DNA from: Paludibacteraceae bacterium
Lineage (GTDB): Bacteria; Bacteroidota; Bacteroidia; Bacteroidales; Paludibacteraceae
DNA: 64,000 nucleotides
Reading direction: 5' to 3'
NCBI GenBank assembly: GCA_017509715.1
Contig: JAFWOU010000023.1
Span: 62,001 to 126,000 of the forward strand
The position numbers were made by a program, and so were the translations under genes. A model generated the notes under the pieces. The model ran no database searches, had not been told where the DNA came from, and worked only from the letters and a program-made list of their open reading frames with translations. Within the stretch, counting starts at the first letter, position 1; every line of letters begins with the position of its first letter. This document shows positions 18,597-23,815 of this stretch, in pieces.

Positions 18597-19682
18597 CTAG
18601 AAAATCACACGTTGTCCTTCTACGAGGTTGTTGGCGCCTACGGTGACGATCACGTCGCCCACCTGGAGTCCGTCGGTGATCACCAGGTCGCGATCGCTAC
18701 CCATGTCCATATGCTTGACGATGGTGCTATAGGCGCAACTGTCAGCCGCTACCTTGTAGACAAGCGACTTGTCCTGGAGGCGCACTACGGCGTGCTGGGG
18801 CACGACCATGACGTCCTTTTCCTCAAAAGGAATGACCACCGTACCCTGGATACCCGAGTAGAGTATGCCGTCCGGGTTGGGGAAGGTAGCCTTGCAGGTG
18901 AGGGCACCCGTGAGGCGATCTACCGTACCGGTGATGCTCGTGATGCGACCTTTCAGGCTGTACTCTGTACCGTTCTTGAAGAGGAAGGTCACGTCGGGCA
19001 GGGCGGCCAACATAGCCTTGGTGTCCTTGATATCGGCCTGGGCACGTTCTTCCAGCACCGACTCGCTGACGGAGAACTCGGCATGCATGTTGGTGTTGCC
19101 GCTCACCATGGTCAGGCTCGTCAAACTGGATACCTGGTCGCCGGCATGGACGTTGATCATACCGATCACGCCGCTGGTGGGCGAGGTGATGGTGCAGAAG
19201 CTCAGGTTCACGCGGGCACGGTCGACCGCCACTTTGGCTTGTGCCACCGAGGCTTGTGCCTGCTTATACGTGTTCTCGGCGTTGTCCAGTACGTAGCGGC
19301 TCACGATACCTTTGTCGTACAGGTTCTTGCTGCTCTGGTACTCCAGCAGGGCGCTACTCTCCGATGCTTCGGCAGCCAGCAGGTTGGCTTCGGCTGCCTC
19401 CAGGTCAAGCTTGGCGTTGCGGTCGTCGATACGGAAGAGCACGTCGCCCTTCTGCACCTGTTGACCCTCCACGATGCATACGTCCATGAGTTGGCCGCTG
19501 ATCTGGGGAATGATGGTCACGTCGGACGTACCGCGCAGCGTGGCGCTGTAACGGAGGGGTACGGTGATATCGGTCTTGCTGATGGTGAGCGTCTCGTAGG
19601 AGGTCTGTTCTACCTTGGGCATTTCCGCAGCGCATCCCGCCATCAGCAGCGCGATGCAAATGGAAAAAATATGCTTCTTCAT
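18597..19682 (-). CDS. RND periplasmic adaptor (membrane fusion protein, AcrA-like)
   Basis: 361 residues; lipoprotein signal with lipobox MAGC. Order: lipoyl-like half (IIPQISGQLMDVCIVEGQQV), helical hairpin (about residues 95-160), second lipoyl half (FCTITSPTSGVIGMINVHAG), beta-barrel and membrane-proximal domain (VPQHAVVRL, LVITDGLQVGDVIVTVGANN). It links the RND pump to the outer-membrane channel. 33 bp downstream of the ferritin stop with no promoter box in between, so it probably shares the ferritin promoter. Confidence 0.93.
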   Translation of the reverse strand: MKKHIFSICIALLMAGCAAEMPKVEQTSYETLTISKTDITVPLRYSATLRGTSDVTIIPQISGQLMDVCIVEGQQVQKGDVLFRIDDRNAKLDLEAAEANLLAAEASESSALLEYQSSKNLYDKGIVSRYVLDNAENTYKQAQASVAQAKVAVDRARVNLSFCTITSPTSGVIGMINVHAGDQVSSLTSLTMVSGNTNMHAEFSVSESVLEERAQADIKDTKAMLAALPDVTFLFKNGTEYSLKGRITSITGTVDRLTGALTCKATFPNPDGILYSGIQGTVVIPFEEKDVMVVPQHAVVRLQDKSLVYKVAADSCAYSTIVKHMDMGSDRDLVITDGLQVGDVIVTVGANNLVEGQRVIF

Positions 19683-19690
19683 GTTGTTTT

Positions 19691-19716
19691 CGACTAACGA
19701 CTAACGACCAACGACC
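19691..19716. repeat. Heptamer repeat between ferritin and MFP genes
   Basis: CGACTAA CGACTAA CGACCAA CGACC. The same unit (reverse complement TCGTTAG) recurs at 48141-48161. Confidence 0.75.
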
Positions 19717-20234
19717 TATTTTCCTGCCAGCGGCGACGGGGTAGCATATACGCGTCCGGCGAGCTCCTGGTCGATCATGTAGAGGCCATAGTTGTTGCCC
19801 TCCACCATGCGCAGCTTGTTGATCAGGTCCTGAGCGTTCTCCTCTTCCTCCACCTGCTCGTCGATGAACCACTGCAGGCGGCTCTGCGCAGCGTAGTCTT
19901 TCTCCTCTACGGCGATGTGCATGAGGTTGTTGATGAGCGAAGTCACGTGCTGCTCGTGGGCATAGGTGGCCTCAAAGGCTGCCAGAGGCGAAGCCCACTC
20001 GGTCTCTACAGCGTCAATGGCGCGCAGCAGTACGCGTCCGCCGCGGCTGATCAGATAGTTGTAGAAGATCTGGGCGTGATCCTGCTCCTCGCGGAACTGG
20101 ATGTAGAACCAATTAGCCATACCGGCGTAGCCGCGATCCTGGCAATAAGCAGACATACTCAGGTAGAGATAAGCCGACCACATCTCGGCATTGATTTGGG
20201 CATTGATAGCCTCTTCCAAACGTTTAGAAATCAT
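19716..20234 (-). CDS. ftnA: Ferritin (bacterial non-heme, FtnA-type)
   Basis: 172 residues with the full ferroxidase set by pattern: Glu in INAEMWSAYLYLSM, the EExxH of QFREEQDHAQIF, Glu in AFEATYAHEQHVTSL, and WFIDEQVEEEENA. It oxidises Fe(II) and stores the mineral in a 24-mer shell in the cytoplasm. A minus-strand TACCTTTG box at 20293-20286 lies 52 bp upstream. First gene of a directon continuing into the RND system, an unusual partner for ferritin. Confidence 0.93.
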   Translation of the reverse strand: MISKRLEEAINAQINAEMWSAYLYLSMSAYCQDRGYAGMANWFYIQFREEQDHAQIFYNYLISRGGRVLLRAIDAVETEWASPLAAFEATYAHEQHVTSLINNLMHIAVEEKDYAAQSRLQWFIDEQVEEEENAQDLINKLRMVEGNNYGLYMIDQELAGRVYATPSPLAGK

Positions 20235-20285
20235 AATGGTATCTTTTTATTAAGTTAATATGTGTGTGTTTCCACAATTTGGGCG

Positions 20286-20293
20286 CAAAGGTA
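20286..20293 (-). promoter_or_regulatory. -7 box for the ferritin-efflux-TIR directon
   Basis: Minus strand TACCTTTGCGC with TTTGCATATGTGAG upstream, the same arrangement as other promoters in the window. Divergent from the kinase promoter at 20409. Confidence 0.75.
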
Positions 20294-20344
20294 CAAAAAA
20301 AATCTCACATATGCAAAAAAATGTTATTTTTTTTTGCTTTCTTC

Positions 20345-20365
20345 TTTCGACTTTTGACTTTCGAC
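20345..20365. repeat. Heptamer repeat in divergent promoter region
   Basis: TTTCGAC TTTTGAC TTTCGAC, between the ferritin and kinase promoters; same unit as 17046-17073. Confidence 0.75.
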
Positions 20366-20408
20366 TCAAAAAATGCACATAATTTTTGCGTATGTGCTTT
20401 TTTTGTTG

Positions 20409-20416
20409 TACCTTTG
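20409..20416 (+). promoter_or_regulatory. -7 box for the kinase gene
   Basis: TACCTTTGCAC preceded by TTTTTGCGTATGTGC about 20 bp upstream. It lies after the first in-frame ATG (20386), which therefore cannot be the start; ATG 20437 is used. Confidence 0.75.
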
Positions 20417-20436
20417 CACTCACAAAACGTCTGGCA

Positions 20437-21789
20437 ATGGTTGACTCATCATTTATAGTATCTCCCCTTACCCCCGAGTTCTCGGATGTATGGTCGGATC
20501 CGCAGTTATTGTCCGCAGAGGGACATAACGCTATCTATGCCGCTACTCGTTTCGGACGCAAGTACATCCTCAAGGCCTTGGCGGAGCCTTACCGTCAATC
20601 CACTCCGCATGTCGAATTGCTTCGCAAGGAGTTCTCCATCGGGGTCGGTTTAGATCATCCCAATATCGTCCATCTGCTCGATTTCGGACATATGGATGCT
20701 ATCGGCTGGTACATCCAGATGGAGTATATCGATGGTATTACGTTGGAGCAGTTTCTTCTTACCAAGCCCTCTGCGGCCACGCGCCGACGCATACTCTCTC
20801 AACTCCTTGATGCCCTCTCTTTCTTGCACGGACGCCAGATCATCCACCGCGACATCAAGCCCTCCAATATCCTCATCACTCGCAACGGCTCTGCGGTCAA
20901 GTTGATTGATTTCGGGGTTTCCGATACCGACGATTATGTCACCTTCAAGCAGCCGGCAGGCTCTATGGCCTATATCGCCCCGGAGCAATTGACCGGTCAG
21001 GCGATTGACAATCGCGCAGATATCTATGCCGTAGGCAAAATCATCCGATTGCTCTTCCCGCATCGCTATCGGTTCATCTCAAGCCGTTGTACTCATCTCA
21101 ACCCCGCGCGCCGATATTCCTCATGTGCGCGTGTTGCGCGTTCCTTGAAATATGCCGATCGTCTGCGTGTAGGTCTTCCTATTGCGCTCGCTGTGCTGCT
21201 CGTCCTCTCTACAGCTATTGGGATCGCCTTTTCCGCGTATCAACGCTCCGAGCAAACCCATCGCATGCATCTTGAGCAAGAGCAAACCTATCGCGAGCAA
21301 GAGCAGAAACATCGTGCGGAAGAGGAAAACCACCGCATACAAGAGCAAAACCATCGTAAGCAAGAGCAGATACTCTCTGCCAATATCGATTCGCTCCGTG
21401 TGCTGAATGCAAAACGCCAGCACTCCGTGGATTCCCTTAACCGTCTGGTGGCAGCATTGGATAAACAAGTCAGCACGCCGACGCCGCAAGAGAACCTGGA
21501 CCGCAAGGCGAAGCAGATATACCAAAACTATATGTCTCGCGTGAAAAAGGCCATCAAGAAGAAAGACCTAAGTCGCCATCCTACACCGGTGGAGCAGTTC
21601 TGGAAAGACGTAAATGCGGTCCAAGCCTCTGTGGACGATAACGATGAGTTATGGAGCGCTTTTTGTCAGTCTATTCGTCGATACTACTATTCGATGTATG
21701 TGCCATTTTATAACGATATATTCGACCAATTGCAGGCTCTGGTGCAATCCGACGAGGATGTTATCGCGGTAGTTCTTGAGCCTATGTAG
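20437..21789 (+). CDS. Receptor-like Ser/Thr protein kinase with TM and outer coiled coil
   Basis: 450 residues from ATG 20437, which is 21 bp after the -7 box. Kinase core at about 10-240: Lys46 (YILKALAE), Glu65 (LLRKEFSIG), HRDIKPSN (137-144), DFG (158-160), APE (181-183). All catalytic residues are present, but the glycine-rich loop is degenerate (SAEGHNAIYAATR). TM at about 246-266. Beyond it comes a Glu/Gln/His-rich coiled coil (EQEQTYREQEQKHR type, about 270-320) and an unassigned C-terminal domain rich in aromatic residues. Likely a membrane kinase sensing an extracytoplasmic cue; targets unknown. Single gene behind its own promoter. Confidence 0.88.
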   Translation: MVDSSFIVSPLTPEFSDVWSDPQLLSAEGHNAIYAATRFGRKYILKALAEPYRQSTPHVELLRKEFSIGVGLDHPNIVHLLDFGHMDAIGWYIQMEYIDGITLEQFLLTKPSAATRRRILSQLLDALSFLHGRQIIHRDIKPSNILITRNGSAVKLIDFGVSDTDDYVTFKQPAGSMAYIAPEQLTGQAIDNRADIYAVGKIIRLLFPHRYRFISSRCTHLNPARRYSSCARVARSLKYADRLRVGLPIALAVLLVLSTAIGIAFSAYQRSEQTHRMHLEQEQTYREQEQKHRAEEENHRIQEQNHRKQEQILSANIDSLRVLNAKRQHSVDSLNRLVAALDKQVSTPTPQENLDRKAKQIYQNYMSRVKKAIKKKDLSRHPTPVEQFWKDVNAVQASVDDNDELWSAFCQSIRRYYYSMYVPFYNDIFDQLQALVQSDEDVIAVVLEPM

Positions 21790-21802
21790 CGAGACGTCTA
21801 TA

Positions 21803-21832
21803 CCCAACAAGACGTAAAAAGAAATTGGCGTA
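21803..21832 (+). promoter_or_regulatory. Conserved 30-bp block upstream of promoter (copy 1)
   Basis: Differs from 22497-22526 at 3 of 30 positions (shared core CCCAACAAGA and TTGGCGTA). In both copies it ends exactly 16 bp before the TACCTTTG box, suggesting a common regulator or a duplicated promoter. Confidence 0.6.
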
Positions 21833-21848
21833 ATTCAAAAAAAAGCCG

Positions 21849-21856
21849 TACCTTTG
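21849..21856 (+). promoter_or_regulatory. -7 box for the 21882 gene
   Basis: TACCTTTGCAC, 25 bp before the ATG at 21882. Confidence 0.75.
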
Positions 21857-21881
21857 CACTCGATTTGAAATTTGTATTATT

Positions 21882-22451
21882 ATGAACAAGAACGCACCCG
21901 AGGTTATACAACTGCGCAAAGACGTAGAAGCACGTTTTGGTACACGCCCGGCCACGCCGGCTGATTTTGAATCGCTTATTGCGCAAATTTGGCTGTGCCT
22001 GCATGAGAACCTGGCGCTTAGCACATTAGAGCGTCTGTGGGGCTATGTTGATGGCGCCAACAATACCCGTCTCTCCACACTCAATATCCTTTCCCGTTAC
22101 GTCGGCTCTCGCAACTGGGATGATTATACCAACCGCCTGAAGGAAGGCGAACATGGTAGTAGCAATCCTTTTATCGCAGAAGGCATTCATACTATGGACT
22201 TGTTGCCGGGCCAGAGTCTCGAAGTGACTTGGCTACCCAATCGTCGCTGTGTGTTCCGCTATCTGGGCGACATGCGGTTCGAGGTGGTGGAGTCCGTCAA
22301 TTCCAAACTGAGCCCGGGCGACACCTTCGTCTCTACCTTCTTCCTGACGGGCCAGCCGCTCTTCATCGACCAACTCGTTCTCACTGGCCATACCACGGTC
22401 TCTTATGTTGCCGGCAATAACGGCGGCCTCCAGTCCGTCACCCTCCTATAA
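21882..22451 (+). CDS. Conserved Bacteroidota hypothetical, helical N-domain with LWGY motif
   Basis: 189 residues, no signal or TM. The N-terminal ~85 residues carry the pattern LSTLERLWGYVDGANNTRLS then TLNILSRYVGSRNWDDY, which I recognise from a widespread Bacteroidota family whose N-terminus looks like a degenerate DNA-binding helical fold. The C-terminal half is beta-rich (LLPGQSLEVTWLPNRRCVFR, FFLTGQPLFIDQLVLTG). A small regulator is plausible but not shown. Single gene with its own promoter; a 20-bp palindrome follows the stop. Confidence 0.75.
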   Translation: MNKNAPEVIQLRKDVEARFGTRPATPADFESLIAQIWLCLHENLALSTLERLWGYVDGANNTRLSTLNILSRYVGSRNWDDYTNRLKEGEHGSSNPFIAEGIHTMDLLPGQSLEVTWLPNRRCVFRYLGDMRFEVVESVNSKLSPGDTFVSTFFLTGQPLFIDQLVLTGHTTVSYVAGNNGGLQSVTLL

Positions 22452-22459
22452 TCCCCGGT

Positions 22460-22479
22460 ATCGACCAATCTTGGGCGAT
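22460..22479. repeat. 20-bp imperfect palindrome ATCGACCAATCTTGGGCGAT
   Basis: Nine-base arms with one mismatch, just after the 22451 stop and 63 bp before the next -7 box. It resembles the three palindromes at 23327-23408 (ATCGG-CCA...TGACCGAT). It could be a weak terminator hairpin or an operator. Confidence 0.55.
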
Positions 22480-22496
22480 TAACGCCCTGCGCTTGA

Positions 22497-22526
22497 CCCA
22501 ACAAGAAGCAAAAAGAACTTGGCGTA
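22497..22526 (+). promoter_or_regulatory. Conserved 30-bp block upstream of promoter (copy 2)
   Basis: 27 of 30 bases identical to 21803-21832, at the same distance (16 bp) from the TACCTTTG box. Confidence 0.6.
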
Positions 22527-22542
22527 TATGCAATAATTGTTG

Positions 22543-22550
22543 TACCTTTG
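22543..22550 (+). promoter_or_regulatory. -7 box for the lipoprotein gene
   Basis: TACCTTTGCAGCGG. This stretch and the one at 23302 share TTGTACCTTTGCAGCGG exactly. Confidence 0.75.
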
Positions 22551-22611
22551 CAGCGGAATTCCGAAAGGCGTTCCGCTGATTTGTTTATTAATCCTTAAAA
22601 ACATTACAACA

Positions 22612-23190
22612 ATGAAAACTAAAACTTTTGTTTGGCTATGTTTAGCCCTCTTTGTTTGCTCCGCTTGTGAGCGTGAAACTATCAAACCGGATGATCCTAC
22701 ACAATTCTCATCATCATCCATTGTGGGAATATGGGCATGTATTGCCTCTGATAATTTAACGTATGATATTTTTACCGGGCAAAAGAGTTATCACTGGGAC
22801 TATGATCCGAATGCGGAAACCTATGAGGTGTACTGGTATTTTGATATCAAAAATAATTCAAAGGTAGAATATGTGAATATGCCTATTTCGAGTGAAGCGA
22901 ACTACGGTGTGTATCGCAAATCCGATGGATATTTACACCTGCCGGAAAATTCTGAGTGGAGTACTTTAATAGATGCCAACTATATCTTCGACCAGGAACA
23001 TCAGGCGATCAGATGTCCGAGCGGAAAAGTTTTGGGCTTCCAATTAGAGTCTGTAGCTGATTTGTTAGGCTCTGATACCATCTTCTACGTAAAAAGATAT
23101 GGACTGGACGAAGCCGTTATCTATGACAATACCGGCTTTTTCCAAAGCCAGTATGTCGTTCGCGTGAAAGGAATAAAAAAGGATCTGTAA
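22612..23190 (+). CDS. Small secreted lipoprotein, unknown function
   Basis: 192 residues from ATG 22612; earlier in-frame codons overlap the promoter. Signal peptide MKTKTFVWLCLALFVCSAC with Cys followed by Glu-Arg-Glu. Mature part begins TIKPDDPTQFSSSSIVGIWA, a start typical of lipocalin-like or calycin-like domains (GIWA), and stays beta-rich with aromatic residues (YEVYWYFDIKNNSKVEY). No other family recognised. Confidence 0.75.
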   Translation: MKTKTFVWLCLALFVCSACERETIKPDDPTQFSSSSIVGIWACIASDNLTYDIFTGQKSYHWDYDPNAETYEVYWYFDIKNNSKVEYVNMPISSEANYGVYRKSDGYLHLPENSEWSTLIDANYIFDQEHQAIRCPSGKVLGFQLESVADLLGSDTIFYVKRYGLDEAVIYDNTGFFQSQYVVRVKGIKKDL

Positions 23191-23301
23191 TATAGGGTCT
23201 TTTCAGCGGCAGTACGTACCTGGGAATGTGTGCTAATGTGCGTGCAAAGGCCTTTTTTCGAGAAAAGCAAAGAAAAATTTGCATATCTCAGAAAAAAGTT
23301 G

Positions 23302-23309
23302 TACCTTTG
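23302..23309 (+). promoter_or_regulatory. -7 box upstream of palindrome array and leader
   Basis: TACCTTTGCAGCGG with TTTGCATATC upstream. Transcription would start around 23317 and run into the three palindromes; the first real start codon is near 23697, so the leader is about 380 nt. Confidence 0.7.
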
Positions 23310-23326
23310 CAGCGGCAAAGGTTATT

Positions 23327-23408
23327 ATCGGCCATATATGACCGATTAACCTTACCAATCGGCCAAGCTTGACCGATTATATAAAAGTATCGGCCATACA
23401 TGACCGAT
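23327..23408. repeat. Three 20-bp palindromes at exact 31-bp spacing
   Basis: Copies at 23327-23346 (ATCGGCCATATATGACCGAT), 23358-23377 (ATCGGCCAAGCTTGACCGAT) and 23389-23408 (ATCGGCCATACATGACCGAT). The outer 8 bases on each side are identical; only the central four vary. Spacers are 11 bp each. A 31-bp period is about three helical turns, so bound proteins would sit on one DNA face. On plus-strand RNA each arm has one C-A mismatch; on the minus strand that pair is G-U. No cas genes, and the spacers are too short for CRISPR. Confidence 0.8.
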
Positions 23409-23413
23409 CCCAA

Positions 23414-23431
23414 AGCGCAAAGCGTTGCGCT
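23414..23431. promoter_or_regulatory. Leader hairpin AGCGCAA-AGCG-TTGCGCT
   Basis: Perfect 7-bp stem with a 4-nt loop directly after the palindrome array, inside the inferred leader. Confidence 0.55.
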
Positions 23432-23533
23432 GACATATTGACAAAAGGCGTCTTACACGCTTGTAATCTGATGCTAGAAATGTAGGAAGTTTCAGTGGTT
23501 CGGAAAACAGGTAAGTAGATGCTCACGAGTGTA

Positions 23534-23599
23534 GAACTCGCCCACACTATTGGATGATACTAATGGTGTGTTGGCGGATATATACACGGCGCGAGTTTC
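23534..23599 (+). ncRNA. Candidate structured leader with two competing hairpins
   Basis: Segment A (AGAACTCGCCCACACTATT, 23534-23552) can pair with B (AATGGTGTGTTGGCG, 23563-23577) or, through its AGAACTCGCC end, with C (GGCGCGAGTTTCT, 23588-23600). The two pairings exclude each other, as in an attenuator or riboswitch. The stretch 23432-23696 has no supported reading frame. I do not recognise a known RNA family. Confidence 0.4.
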
Positions 23600-23696
23600 T
23601 GTTTGCATATCTGACCACAAGGCAATTCCTACAGCCTCTAGCACGGATAACAATCAGTTATTCGCGCTTTTTGTTGTGTATATAACTAAAAACAAC

Positions 23697-23786
23697 ATGC
23701 CTATGAAAAAGAAGTATCGCGTCTTTGTAAGTTCCACCTACGAAGACCTAAAAGAAGAAAGGATCTCTGTAAATAACTCTTTGTGA
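23697..23786 (+). pseudogene. N-terminal remnant of a DUF4062 gene
   Basis: 29 codons starting MPMKKKYRVFVSSTYEDLKE and stopping after ERISVNNSL. The VFVSSTYxDLxxER block is the hallmark N-terminus of DUF4062 proteins, which normally continue for well over 100 residues. Here a stop follows and an unrelated LRR gene starts 29 bp later, so the rest was probably lost by deletion or replacement. The remnant still sits behind the long leader. Confidence 0.7.
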
Positions 23787-23815
23787 CAAATTAATAATAA
23801 AAAAATATAAGAATT

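Noticed and set aside
23327..23408. Possible small CRISPR array (three 20-bp repeats)
   Set aside because: Spacers are only 11 bp, the repeats are internally palindromic with variable centres, and there are no cas genes.
23432..23696. Leader stretch as a group II intron or retron end
   Set aside because: No GTGYG 5' end, no domain V-like hairpin and no reverse transcriptase nearby.
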